64,000 nt of DNA from Acidimicrobiia bacterium (GCA_036271555.1 DATBAK010000005.1:58968-122967); one strand, 5' to 3'; counted from the stretch's first letter, positions 16,322 to 25,302 are shown. Notes: a model not told the origin generated them from the letters alone. Program-made: numbers and translations.

Positions 16322-16915
16322 CTACCGCCCGGCGCGCCGCTCCATCTCCGTGGCCAGCTCGGCGAGCTCGGTCGCGAGCGGACCCGGCGCGAGCTCGGTG
16401 AGGCGGTCGGCGAGGGTGCGGTAGTACCAGAGCGTGCCGTCGCGACCGCCGGTGAAGCGGTCCAAGGTCGCGGGTCCGTCGGCGCGCAGGTCGGCCACGA
16501 GCGTGCGCGCGTTGTGGACCTTGTCGGCGAGCGCCACGAGCCACACGTCGGACCCCGCGCGCGGAAGCCGCGCGACGAATGCCTCCTTGCGGGCGCGCCA
16601 CGGCGGCTTCGGCGACTCGAACGTGTCGGAGCAGGCCGCGACGATGTCGGCCACGCGGTCGCCGAGCTCGGCGCGGATGCGGGCGAGCGTCGCTTCCCCA
16701 CCCTGGTCCTCGGGACCGTCGTGCAGCAGCGCCGCGATCGCAGTGTCCTCGTCGCCGCCGTGCTCGAGCACGAGGCCGGCCGCGGCCAGCAGGTGCGAGA
16801 CGTAGGGCACGCCGTTCGCCTTGCGGGCCTGGTGCGCGTGGAGCTCGACCGCGAGCGCCAGCGCGGCGACGAAGCGGTCGCCGAGGATGACGGTCGGCTC
16901 GTCGGGGTCGGGCAC
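16322..16915 (-). CDS. HD-domain phosphohydrolase related to (p)ppGpp hydrolases
   Basis: A 197-residue protein with the metal-site set of the RelA/SpoT hydrolase domain. His is in PYVSHLL, the HD pair is in ALLHDGPED, and Asp is in ALADKVHNARTLV, which matches the LADKxHN signature. There is no synthetase or regulatory domain, so it resembles stand-alone small alarmone hydrolases (MESH1-like). Hydrolysis of (p)ppGpp or another nucleotide is inferred from the family. The ATG is at 16915; it is transcribed away from the exported-protein genes. Confidence 0.8.
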   Translation of the reverse strand: MPDPDEPTVILGDRFVAALALAVELHAHQARKANGVPYVSHLLAAAGLVLEHGGDEDTAIAALLHDGPEDQGGEATLARIRAELGDRVADIVAACSDTFESPKPPWRARKEAFVARLPRAGSDVWLVALADKVHNARTLVADLRADGPATLDRFTGGRDGTLWYYRTLADRLTELAPGPLATELAELATEMERRAGR

Positions 16916-17015
16916 GACGAGGATCCTCGCACGGTCGGGGTTTGCCGTCGCCGGGGTGCGCCTCTAACCTGGCGAAATCGGACTCTTCCCAGGATCATCC
17001 GTCGTCAGAGACATC

Positions 17016-17546
17016 TTGGTGTGCAGCCTGTTGGCGGTGTGCGCGGGCTGCGCCCGGCCGGGGGCTCCGGCGTCGAGCCGGGTTCCGCGATCGCCGACGA
17101 GCGCGGCGGCGCCCGCCTCGCCCGCCCCGGTGCGGCCACCCGCACTCGTCGAGCGGGGCACGGACCTCGTCGCGATCGCGCGCTCGATCGACGACCGCCA
17201 CGGCTGGCTCCTCGCCCACGATCCCGACCCGGGCCTCGCGAGCACGATCTACCAACCCGGCACGCGGTCCTACCTCGACTTCACCCGCAACCTCGCGACG
17301 CTGCAATCCCGGCGACAAACGCTCGTGTCGATCGGACAGCACTGCACGTACGCGGTCGCGACCGTGCACCCGACGCTCGTGAGCCTGCGCGTGCACGAGC
17401 AAATCCACGAGGACCGCGTCGTCGACGCGCGCGGTCATGTCGTCGCGGTCACGCGCTACGACCGGCCGAACGACTACGTGGTGGTGCTCACGCGTGGCGA
17501 GGGCGCGCGCTGGCGACTCGCCGACATCACGCAGGTGGCGACATGA
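17016..17546 (+). CDS. Putative small lipoprotein of unknown function
   Basis: About 176 residues. The N-terminus VCSLLAVCAGC looks like the end of a lipoprotein signal peptide with a CAGC lipobox, followed by an Ala/Pro/Ser-rich spacer. The rest forms one mixed domain (YLDFTRNLATLQSRRQTLV, VATVHPTLVSLRVHEQIH, YVVVLTRGEGARWRLADI) that I do not recognise. The only in-frame start codons are TTG at 17016 and GTG at 17019, so the usual basic n-region is missing. Its stop overlaps the next gene's ATG. Confidence 0.6.
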   Translation: MVCSLLAVCAGCARPGAPASSRVPRSPTSAAAPASPAPVRPPALVERGTDLVAIARSIDDRHGWLLAHDPDPGLASTIYQPGTRSYLDFTRNLATLQSRRQTLVSIGQHCTYAVATVHPTLVSLRVHEQIHEDRVVDARGHVVAVTRYDRPNDYVVVLTRGEGARWRLADITQVAT

Positions 17547-18445
17547 GACGCGCTCGATGGCTGGTCGTGGTCGCGTTCTCGCTCGCGATCGTGAGTGCGC
17601 CCGCCGCCGCGGGCGCGCGCATCGGCAACGCGCCCGTTCGCGCCGACGCGGGACACGGCGGCGGTGACTTCGGCGGGACCCCGCCGGTGCTGGGTGTCGG
17701 GCTGCTCGTCGCGACGCCGGGCGCGCACGGCGGACTCGGCGCGACGTACCGCGCCGACGATCCGGGCGCGCCGCGACCGATGTACACGCGCGCGATCCCG
17801 GCCACGTCGGAGCACCCCGACCTCTCGAACCTGTGCTTCACGCCCGCCGGTCCGACCGGCCCCGAATACGGGCTCGGCAACGGCTGGCTCTTCGACATCC
17901 ACCTGTTCTCGACGGCCGACGGACGCGACCTCGGCACGATCGGCTCGATCTGTCAGCCGCTCACCGCACCCGCGGTCGACGGCCCGCCCGCCCCGCCCGA
18001 TGTGCCGCAGCCGCCGACCATCGGCGCGGTCTGGCGCGCGATCGGACTCGGCGCACCGCCACTCGGCACGAGCCCCGCGGCGCGCGGCGTCACCGGGTTG
18101 CCGACCTGGATCTGGACCGGCGCGGCCGCGCCCGCCGGCGTCGCGGTCGGGCTCGACGGTTACCGCGTCGCGGGGACCGCGCGCGTCGCCGGGTACGCGG
18201 TCTACACCGGCGAGGGCCGCTGGGCGCGCGTGGCGAGCGCGGGCACACCCGACGCGCCCGCGCTCACGCACACGTACGAGCACCGCGGCACCTACCGACT
18301 CGGCGTCGCGACGATCTGGACCGCGTCCGCGACCATGACCGGGCCCGGACTCGGTGCACCGATCACGATCGACCTCGGTGCCGCGCTCGTGACGAACGCG
18401 CGCGACTACCCCGTCGTCTCGATCCGCAGCGTCCTGTTGCCCTAG
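17543..18445 (+). CDS. Secreted protein of unknown function
   Basis: A 300-residue protein with a clear signal peptide: MRRARWLVVVAFSLAIVSA, cleavage likely near AAAGA. The mature part is rich in Gly, Pro and Ala and contains short conserved-looking segments (CFTPAGPTGPEYGLGNGWLF, ALTHTYEHRGTYRLGVATIW). The last one resembles the HTY-x-GTY strand of PKD-like beta-sandwich domains. It overlaps the preceding putative lipoprotein gene by four bases, so the two are probably made together at the cell surface. The 3' end overlaps the convergent NurA-like gene by four bases. Confidence 0.7.
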   Translation: MRRARWLVVVAFSLAIVSAPAAAGARIGNAPVRADAGHGGGDFGGTPPVLGVGLLVATPGAHGGLGATYRADDPGAPRPMYTRAIPATSEHPDLSNLCFTPAGPTGPEYGLGNGWLFDIHLFSTADGRDLGTIGSICQPLTAPAVDGPPAPPDVPQPPTIGAVWRAIGLGAPPLGTSPAARGVTGLPTWIWTGAAAPAGVAVGLDGYRVAGTARVAGYAVYTGEGRWARVASAGTPDAPALTHTYEHRGTYRLGVATIWTASATMTGPGLGAPITIDLGAALVTNARDYPVVSIRSVLLP

Positions 18446-19398
18446 GTGCGGTGCGCGGTCTCGCGCAACGCGCGGTAGAGGAGCTCGGCGTCGCCGAGCC
18501 GCCGGCGCAGCTCTCGCTCGAGGCCGCCGATCGGATAGAGGTTCTGCGGCGCGCGCGGCTCTTTGTACCGCTCCGACGCGTAGCGCGGGAGCACCGCCGC
18601 GCTGCACTCCGCGAGCGCGACGACCGCGGGCACCGAGAGATCGGCGGTCGCCTCGCAGCGCACGACGCCCGCCCACGGCGCGTCCTCCGCCCCGGGGAGG
18701 CAGAGGTACCAGGAGTGACGGCTCCAGTTCCCGGCGATCAAGAACACCGGTGTGCGCTCCCCCGGGCCCAGCCGCCCGACCACCCGGTTCGGCTCCGCGG
18801 GCAGGTACTCGACGTTGTGCGTCTTGATCATCCCGACCGTGCGCGCCAGCGACGGCCGACCCCGCAGCGGCCCGTCGACGACGAGCAGGTCGTCGGTGAG
18901 ATCGCTTGCGTCGCGCACGCGCTGTGCGACCTGGATCTCGATCTGGCTCATGCGACTCTGGAGCGCGAGCGTGAGCCCTTTCGGATCGCGCTCGAGCACG
19001 CGCTTCATGGCGAACGTACCGTGGCGCGTCTCGATGTCGACGCCGGCGGGCGCGCTGGTGAACAAACCCCGCTGCACCTCGGTGTCGACCACCCGCGCCG
19101 CGCCATCGCACGCGACGACACCCGCGGCGTACGACGCGCAGATGCCGGGCACCACCTGACCGTCGGGCTCGTCGATCCACACGCGCGCTTCGACGCGACG
19201 AACCCCGTCGACGAACAGCACGACCGACGGCGGAACGCTCGCCCGGCTCGGAGCGATCGGTCGCCACTCGGCGGCCGGAACTTCGAGATCGAGCACGACG
19301 TCGTCGCCGCGGCTCGGTTCGAGCTCGGCTTCGAGCGCGCTCCCGTACGTCGGGTCCCACGGGTCGACGCGGAAGCGCATCGCGTTCGCGAGCGTCAC
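18442..19398 (-). CDS. nurA: NurA-like nuclease
   Basis: A 318-residue protein I assign to the NurA family of 5'-3' exo/endonucleases that work with HerA in DNA-end resection. The first acidic motif VVLFVDGVRR (the DGS-type strand) lies near residue 50. The conserved mid-protein segment is VGMIKTHNVEYL, then GPGERTPVFLI and WYLCLPG. The C-terminal YPIGGLERELRRRL resembles the terminal YPxxL-x-A helix. The GTG overlaps the SbcC stop (GTGA). The assignment rests on motif pattern plus context in a HerA-SbcD-SbcC operon. The Asp/Ser pair is DG-V here, so activity should be checked. Confidence 0.75.
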   Translation of the reverse strand: MTLANAMRFRVDPWDPTYGSALEAELEPSRGDDVVLDLEVPAAEWRPIAPSRASVPPSVVLFVDGVRRVEARVWIDEPDGQVVPGICASYAAGVVACDGAARVVDTEVQRGLFTSAPAGVDIETRHGTFAMKRVLERDPKGLTLALQSRMSQIEIQVAQRVRDASDLTDDLLVVDGPLRGRPSLARTVGMIKTHNVEYLPAEPNRVVGRLGPGERTPVFLIAGNWSRHSWYLCLPGAEDAPWAGVVRCEATADLSVPAVVALAECSAAVLPRYASERYKEPRAPQNLYPIGGLERELRRRLGDAELLYRALRETAHRT

Positions 19399-21803
19399 GT
19401 CAGCACCTTCTCGACCGTCGCCGTACGCGCGTCCTTGCGCACGACGAAGCGCGTCGGCACGCGCTCCGACAACTCGGCGACGTGGGTGACGAGGCCGACC
19501 ATGCGGTCGCCGACGGCGAGCGTCTCGATCGTCGACGCGACCGTCTCCAGCGTCTCGGGGTCGAGGCTGCCGAAGCCCTCGTCGAGGAAGATCGACTCCA
19601 GCTGCGCCGCGCCGTCGGTCGCGAGTTGGCGGAGCTGATCGGACAGCGCGAGTGCGAGCGCGAGCGATGCCTGGAACGTCTCGCCGCCCGACAGCGTGCG
19701 CACCGATCGGCGCTCGTCGGCGTTGCGGTGGTCGACGACGAGGAAATCCCGGCTCGTCTCGTCGAATGCGAGCGAGTACTGCCCGTTGGTCAGCTCCCGC
19801 AACGTGCTCGACGCGTCCTCGACGAGCAGACCGAACGCCTCCGACACGAGCCACCGCTCGAACTCGCTCGCGCGCAGGAGCTGGCCGAGCTGCTTCGCGA
19901 CCGCGGCCTCTTCCTGCGCGCTCGCGAGCACCTTGCGGAGCTTCTTCGCCTCGGTCGCGGCCGCCTTGACGGCCGCGAGCTCGTGCTCGGCGTCGCGTTG
20001 CGCCCGCACCACGACGTCGGCGAGCGCGTCGAGCGTGACCGGCGCGCCGACCGCGACGCCGAGCCCCCCGCACGCCTCGACCAGCGCCGTGAGCCGCGCG
20101 CGCCGCTCCGCCTGCGCGGCATCGGTCGCCGCCTGCGCGTCGTGGGCACGCGCCTCGGTCGCCTCGGACTCGGCTTCAGCCCAGGCCGCGAGCGCCTCCC
20201 AATCGGCGAGCAGGTCGTCGTGGGGCTCGGGTGGCGCGGCACCGACCTGGAGGATCGGCTCGCGCCGCGCGCGCAGCTGCGCGGCCGCCTCCTTGCCGCG
20301 TCCCGCGAGCGCATCGACGCGACCGCGCGCGCCGTCGACCTCGCGGCGCGCCGCGTCGTCGGCCGCACGCGCCGCGTCGAGCGTGGTGCGGGCGGTCTCG
20401 ATCCGCTCGATCAGCTCCGCGAGCTTCGACGCGTCCGGGTGTTCCGCCACGCGGATCGTGAGCTCGCGCTCGCGGGCCGCCAGCGAATCGCGCGCTCGAC
20501 GGCTCGCCTCGGCCACGACCCGGGCCTGCTCCAGCGCCGGCGCGGCCTTCGCGTGCTGCTCCTGCGCGCGCTTCACCGCGGCGTCGGCCTTCGTGATCGC
20601 CGCCGGCGCGCGTCGCTTCGGAACCGTCGACACCGTCTGCCCGCACACCGGACACGGATCGCCCGCGTGCAGCGTCGCCGCGACCATGTGCGCGCGGTGC
20701 TCGGTGCGGAGGTCCTCCTGCGTCGCGAGCGCCGCGTCGCGCGCTTCCTCCGCGGCCGCGAGCGCCGTGCCGAGCTCGCCGACGCGCGCATCGGCTTTCG
20801 TCTGCGCGGCCTGCTGTTGCTCGACTTCTCGGGCGAGCGCGGCGAGGTCGTGGTGCGCGCCCCGCGCGGCCAGCAGGACCGCGAGATCGGGCAGCTTCGC
20901 GAACGCCTCCGAGTCGCGCTGCACGACCTTCTGCGCTTCCGCCGCGGTCTGGGTCGCCGCCGTGACGGCCTCCGCGGCCGTGCGCTGCTGCTCCGCGAGC
21001 CGCGCGACGTCGGATGGCACCTCGACCGCGCGCAGCAACCCGAGCAGCCGCTGCGCGCGCTCCGCATCGCGTTCGGCGTCGTCGACGATCTTCGTGAGCC
21101 GCTCCACCTCGGCGCGCGCGTCCTGGAGGTCGCGGCCCAGCTTCGTGCACGCGCCCAATTGCGCCGTGATCGTGCCCTTGCGCGCGTCCGAACCCTGTTC
21201 GACGAGCGCGTCGAGGCGAGGGCCGTCGAGGCCGATCTCCGCCTCCCGCCGCGCCGCGAGCGCGCGCGCCTCCTGACCCATCTCGGTGTAGACGCCGAGG
21301 TTCAGCAGCTCGACGAGGAGCTGCTGACGGTCGGCCGGCTTGTCGTGCAGGAAGCGGGCGAAGTCGCCCTGCGGCAACACCACGCACTTCGTGAAGTGCG
21401 CGAAGGGCAGGCCGAGCACGCGCAGGACCGCGTCCTCCATCTCGCTCACGCGCCCGGCGAGCACCTCGCCGTCGCGCACGCGCTCGAGCCGCCCGTCCGA
21501 CTTCGGTGCGCCCGACTTCGCGAGCCGCACCACCCGCGCCGCGACGTACTGCTCGCCACCGACCGCGAACGTGAGCGACACCTTGGCCTCGAGCGCGCCG
21601 GTCGACACGATCGGTGCGATGAGACGGCGGTCGTCGTAGCGCGGGATCGTGCCGTAGAGCGCGAAGCAGATCGCGTCGATGATCGTCGACTTGCCCGAGC
21701 CCGTCGGGCCGACGAGCGCGAAGAAGTCGGCCCCGTCGAAGTCGACGGTCGTCGCCTCGCGGAACGCGCCGAATCCGGAGAGCTCGAGCGTGACCGGACG
21801 CAT
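19395..21803 (-). CDS. sbcC: SbcC/Rad50-type SMC-like ATPase
   Basis: An 802-residue exonuclease-complex ATPase. Walker A GPTGSGKST is at residues 32-40, and a zinc hook CPVCG near residue 383 lies between long, charged, Ala-rich coiled coils. The ABC signature TLSGGETFQASLALAL is near 706 and Walker B with D-loop SIFLDEGFGSLD near 741. It partners with SbcD to clip DNA ends and hairpins. Length is short relative to E. coli SbcC (about 1050) and similar to many Rad50 proteins. The ATG overlaps the SbcD stop by one base (TGATG). Confidence 0.93.
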   Translation of the reverse strand: MRPVTLELSGFGAFREATTVDFDGADFFALVGPTGSGKSTIIDAICFALYGTIPRYDDRRLIAPIVSTGALEAKVSLTFAVGGEQYVAARVVRLAKSGAPKSDGRLERVRDGEVLAGRVSEMEDAVLRVLGLPFAHFTKCVVLPQGDFARFLHDKPADRQQLLVELLNLGVYTEMGQEARALAARREAEIGLDGPRLDALVEQGSDARKGTITAQLGACTKLGRDLQDARAEVERLTKIVDDAERDAERAQRLLGLLRAVEVPSDVARLAEQQRTAAEAVTAATQTAAEAQKVVQRDSEAFAKLPDLAVLLAARGAHHDLAALAREVEQQQAAQTKADARVGELGTALAAAEEARDAALATQEDLRTEHRAHMVAATLHAGDPCPVCGQTVSTVPKRRAPAAITKADAAVKRAQEQHAKAAPALEQARVVAEASRRARDSLAARERELTIRVAEHPDASKLAELIERIETARTTLDAARAADDAARREVDGARGRVDALAGRGKEAAAQLRARREPILQVGAAPPEPHDDLLADWEALAAWAEAESEATEARAHDAQAATDAAQAERRARLTALVEACGGLGVAVGAPVTLDALADVVVRAQRDAEHELAAVKAAATEAKKLRKVLASAQEEAAVAKQLGQLLRASEFERWLVSEAFGLLVEDASSTLRELTNGQYSLAFDETSRDFLVVDHRNADERRSVRTLSGGETFQASLALALALSDQLRQLATDGAAQLESIFLDEGFGSLDPETLETVASTIETLAVGDRMVGLVTHVAELSERVPTRFVVRKDARTATVEKVLT

Positions 21804-22966
21804 CAGGTCGTCGCCGTGTCGAGCAGGCGGTCGAACAGCGCGACGAGGCGGTCGTCGTCGTAGCCGGACTCCGCGAGGAAGCTTCGGAACAGATCGTGCG
21901 GTGTGCGATCACGACGCCGGTCCCGTTCGTCGCCGGCCGCGTGCTCCGAGGCGTCGGTCTTCGGCGGGTCGAGCCGGACCTCGACCACGCGCTCCCCCAG
22001 CCGCGCGCGCACCTCGTCGGCGAGGCCGGCCCGCGCGGGCTCGCGCACGACCACGCGCAGGAACGCGTCGGCGGCGATGTTCGCGACGCGCGCGGCCAGC
22101 TCGTCGAGCGTGCCCTCGACGATCATGAGGCGCGCGCCGGTGTCGAGCTTCACCTTCCGCACCTTCGCCGGGGTCGACGGGGTTGCTTCGATCACGAGCA
22201 CGTGCTTGTCGTCGTCGACCTCGCCGAAATCGACCTGGATCGGCGACCCCGAGTACCAGATGGGCGCGCCGCCCGGGATCTCCTGCGTGAGATGGAGGTG
22301 CCCGAGGGCGACGTAGTGCGCGGCCGGGAACGCGGTGCCCGAGACCCAGTACGGCTCGATCGTCTGCGCGTCCCGCTCGCCGCCACCGAGCCTTCCGCCC
22401 CGTGCCATGCAGTGCGCGACGACGAGATTGACGCTCGCGGTCGAGAAGTCGGCGCTCAGCGCGTGGAGGAGCGCCTGCATCCGCTGCGCGTAGTCGCCCG
22501 CGTTGCTCGCGGCGTCGCCCGCCATCAGCTCGGTCGCGCGCACGACGTAGCGCTGGGAGCAGAACGGCAGCAGCGAGACGCAGGCCCGCTCCTGGCCCGC
22601 GCGCGCCGCGACCTCGATCACACCGCCCGCGTCGGGACGGGTCGGCAAGCCCAGCATCGTGATCTCGAGCTCGGCCATCAGTGGGCGCAGCGCGTCGAAC
22701 TGGTGCGCGTTGTCGTGATTGCCGGCGATCACGACGACCTTGGCGCCCGTGTCGCGCAGCGCGAGCAACGCGTGCAACGCGACGCCCTGCGCCTCGGGCG
22801 GCGGCGCGGCCGACTCGTACACATCGCCCGCGACCACGATCAGGTCGACCGCCTCGCGCCGCGCGACCTCCGCGATCTCGGCGAGGACGCGACGGTGCTC
22901 GTCGAGGCGCGACGCGCCCTTGAGCAGCTTGCCGACGTGCCAGTCGGCGGTGTGGAGAATCTTCAT
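21803..22966 (-). CDS. sbcD: SbcD/Mre11-type DNA double-strand-break nuclease
   Basis: A 387-residue calcineurin-like metallophosphoesterase. Metal ligands are visible in ILHTADWHVGK (DxH), VVAGDVYES (GD), VIAGNHDNA (GNHD), VVAHCM (His) and ALGHLHLTQ (GHxH). The usual GDxxD motif reads GDVYE, so the second acid is Glu. A C-terminal charged tail (KTDASEHAAGDERDRRRDR) precedes a helical end that may contact SbcC. The ATG overlaps the HerA-like stop (ATGA), and its stop overlaps the SbcC start. Confidence 0.93.
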   Translation of the reverse strand: MKILHTADWHVGKLLKGASRLDEHRRVLAEIAEVARREAVDLIVVAGDVYESAAPPPEAQGVALHALLALRDTGAKVVVIAGNHDNAHQFDALRPLMAELEITMLGLPTRPDAGGVIEVAARAGQERACVSLLPFCSQRYVVRATELMAGDAASNAGDYAQRMQALLHALSADFSTASVNLVVAHCMARGGRLGGGERDAQTIEPYWVSGTAFPAAHYVALGHLHLTQEIPGGAPIWYSGSPIQVDFGEVDDDKHVLVIEATPSTPAKVRKVKLDTGARLMIVEGTLDELAARVANIAADAFLRVVVREPARAGLADEVRARLGERVVEVRLDPPKTDASEHAAGDERDRRRDRTPHDLFRSFLAESGYDDDRLVALFDRLLDTATT

Positions 22967-24723
22967 CCCGAACCACCCGGCTCCGGGAAGCCCGCGAACG
23001 GATCGCCGCCCGGCGCGCCGCCCGAGCCCGCCGCACCCGCGCGGCCCGCTGGGCCCGCTGGGCCCGCGCCGGTCGGATCGCGCTCGTCCGGCCGCGTCGC
23101 CCACGCGGGGAACGGGAACTCCACGACGAGGGGCACGGGGATCTCGGGCTGGCTCACGAACATCGTGCCCGGCTTCGCGATCGTCGCCCGCTGCCGGTGC
23201 GCGGCGGGCAGGAACCCGTACTCCGGCCGCGCCGCCTCCGCCGAGTCGAGGCGCCCGACGACCCGGATCGCGGAGTTCGCGATCACGCGCCGCTCGACCT
23301 CGCTCGCGGTCTGCTCCGCGCCGAGCAGCACGATGCCGAGGCTGCGACCCCGCTCGGCCACGTCGAGCAGGATCTCCTTGATCGGCGACGTGCCCTCGCG
23401 CGGCGCGTACTTGTTCAGCTCGTCGAGCACGAGGAACAGCAGCGGCCGGCGGGCGCCGCGCTCCTCCTTCTCGCGGAACGCGGTGCGGATCGTGACCCCG
23501 ACGACGAACCGCTGCGCGCGCTCGTGCAGGTTGTGGATGTCGACGACCGTGACCTTCGCGTCCGACAGCCGGATCTGCCGCTGCGCGCGCAGCGGGATGT
23601 CGGCGCGCACGAGCGGCGCGACCGCGCGTTGCGACGACAGCAACCGGCGGATGAACGCGTTGATCGTGCCCATGCCGGTCGCGGGGCCGGCCCAGTCGTA
23701 GCGGCTCGTCTCGTCGTTGAGCTTCTCGAGGATCAGCTCGACCACATCGTGATACGTGGTGAGCTTGCGCCCGTCGACCTCCCACGCGCCGTCGTCGCCG
23801 ATCGGGTTGCCGTCGAGCTGCAAGCGGCGCGCGACGTTGTGGATCACCATCGTGTACTGGTTGCGGTCGTCCTCCGCGTCCGCGAACACGAACGGGAGAA
23901 GCTCGTCGGCGACGAACTCCTCGACCGTCCAGTAGAAGGACGCGACACCGGTGGTGCGGGTCGCGACGTCGGGGCCGGCGTTGGGATCGCCGCGTCGGGG
24001 CGGCGCGTACACGGCGACGGAGTCGAAGGGCGCGGCGGGCAGCCCGAGCGCGCGGTAACGCTCGGCCGCGACGGGGTCGAGGTGTGTGTTCGGATGGTCG
24101 AGGAACAGCAAGTCCTCGCCCTTCACGTTGAAGATCAGCGCCTTCGTGTTCACCGCGTCCGCGCCGAGGACGGTCGAGTTGAACAAGCTGTAGAGCAGGA
24201 AGGTCGCGTACGTCGTCTTCGTCGCGACACCGGAGATGCCCGAGATGTTGACGTGCGCGCCGCGCGTGCCGTCGATGAACTCGAGGTTCAGATAGAGGGG
24301 CTCACCGTCGCGGCCGAGCCCGATCGGCAGCTTCTTCGCCATCTGGTCGAAGTAGAGGGCGTGGTCGCGCTCGGCGTCGCTCGCGCGCCGGACCTCGGCG
24401 CCCGGCCGCGGCGGCACAAACGTCTCGGGCTCGACGCGTGTCGTCATCACCTCGGCCGACTCGACGACCGCGGCCGGCAGGACACCGTCCTCGATGAGGA
24501 AGACGTCGGAGTCGAAGCGCGCGCCCTCGTGCCGCGCGCGTACCTGCGACACGACACCCGACAACATCACCTGGCCGCGCCCCGGCACCGCGCGTTCGGT
24601 GACGACGACGTCGTCGAGCTGCAGGTACTGCTCGGGCGCGAGCGCGACCCAGAAGGTCAGCGGTGTTGCGTCCTCGGTGCCGAGCACGCGCCCGACCGCC
24701 GGTTGCGGCTCTCTTCCACCCAC
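22963..24723 (-). CDS. herA: HerA-like DNA translocase/ATPase (DUF87 family)
   Basis: A 586-residue protein and the first gene of the end-processing operon. An N-terminal beta-barrel-like region (GRVLGTEDATPLTFWVALAP) resembles the HAS-barrel of HerA. The ATPase core carries a variant P-loop, NISGISGVATKTTY near residue 163, with no Gly before the Lys. Walker B is LLFLVLDELNKYAP near 435, followed by GIVLLGAEQTASEVERRVIANS, typical of HerA/FtsK-like motors. A Gly/Pro/Ala collagen-like tail ends the protein. The GTG has AAGGTGG upstream. HerA proteins form hexamers that drive NurA. Confidence 0.85.
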   Translation of the reverse strand: MGGREPQPAVGRVLGTEDATPLTFWVALAPEQYLQLDDVVVTERAVPGRGQVMLSGVVSQVRARHEGARFDSDVFLIEDGVLPAAVVESAEVMTTRVEPETFVPPRPGAEVRRASDAERDHALYFDQMAKKLPIGLGRDGEPLYLNLEFIDGTRGAHVNISGISGVATKTTYATFLLYSLFNSTVLGADAVNTKALIFNVKGEDLLFLDHPNTHLDPVAAERYRALGLPAAPFDSVAVYAPPRRGDPNAGPDVATRTTGVASFYWTVEEFVADELLPFVFADAEDDRNQYTMVIHNVARRLQLDGNPIGDDGAWEVDGRKLTTYHDVVELILEKLNDETSRYDWAGPATGMGTINAFIRRLLSSQRAVAPLVRADIPLRAQRQIRLSDAKVTVVDIHNLHERAQRFVVGVTIRTAFREKEERGARRPLLFLVLDELNKYAPREGTSPIKEILLDVAERGRSLGIVLLGAEQTASEVERRVIANSAIRVVGRLDSAEAARPEYGFLPAAHRQRATIAKPGTMFVSQPEIPVPLVVEFPFPAWATRPDERDPTGAGPAGPAGRAGAAGSGGAPGGDPFAGFPEPGGSG

Positions 24724-24804
24724 GCCGAATCCACCTTCATCCTCGCCGATCGACGGTCGCGGCGAGCCTACGACCGGCCTCGGACAGTGACGCGGTTTCC
24801 TGCG

Positions 24805-25203
24805 TCACACCACTCGCAGCGCGGGTCGATCGCGCTCCTCGAGCTCGGGACGCAACGGTCGCGGTGTGAGCGTCGCCTCCGCGACCTCGGGCAGGCCGCA
24901 CTGCCACAGCGCACCGCGCAACGACACTTCCTTGAATCGCCCGTTCGTGCGGCCCGCCTTGTGCTCCACGAAGGTGTACGTATGGCCCGAGTCGTCGCAC
25001 AGCAACGGCTGCCCGGTCTGCAGGTGGCCGAAGATCGAGATGCTCGGGCGGGGCGCCCGGTCGACCCGGCCGAAGAACTCGAAGTCGTCGATGAAGACGG
25101 GCCAGACGAGCTGCGCGGCACGGGCCCGTCGCGACACGGCGACGAGCGGTTCGTACCAGGCCATGTCCTGTACGGCGTCGGAATCGGGCGTCCACCACTT
25201 CAT
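24805..25203 (-). CDS. Conserved-looking protein of unknown function
   Basis: A 132-residue soluble protein with one likely domain. Notable segments are WWTPDSDAVQDMAWYEPLV, PVFIDDFEFFGRVDRAP and HTYTFVEHKAGRTNGRFK, aromatic-rich and acidic near the N-terminus. I do not recognise a family. Codon use (GC at third positions) supports coding. It lies upstream of the HerA-like gene on the same strand with 81 bases between. That gap contains GTGACGC/GCGTCAC (24787-24793 and 24802-24808), a hairpin that touches its own stop codon and may end its transcript. Confidence 0.65.
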   Translation of the reverse strand: MKWWTPDSDAVQDMAWYEPLVAVSRRARAAQLVWPVFIDDFEFFGRVDRAPRPSISIFGHLQTGQPLLCDDSGHTYTFVEHKAGRTNGRFKEVSLRGALWQCGLPEVAEATLTPRPLRPELEERDRPALRVV

Positions 25204-25240
25204 GCGGACGACGATACGAACGGGGTGTGACAGTTATCCG

Positions 25241-25302
25241 GGTCGCACTCGCTGCGGGCCGGGACAGCCGGCCCGCGGGCGCCCGCCGCTCCATGACGCG
25301 GG
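25241..25302 (+). repeat. Dispersed 36-bp repeat, interrupted copy
   Basis: Begins GGTCGCACTCGCTGCG and resumes as CGCCGCTCCATGACGCGG after about 26 inserted bases. The insert contains a perfect hairpin, GGGCCGG-GACAG-CCGGCCC. The downstream bases (TGGGAGCA and a CTGCTCGC-rich stretch to about 25350) also match those beyond the copy at 38832. It fills most of the 165-base gap 25204-25368, which holds no gene. Confidence 0.6.

Noticed and set aside
19482..21863. 793-codon plus-strand frame opposite sbcC
   Set aside because: The Arg/Glu/Leu-rich translation is an antisense artefact of the coiled-coil gene; all SbcC motifs are on the minus strand.
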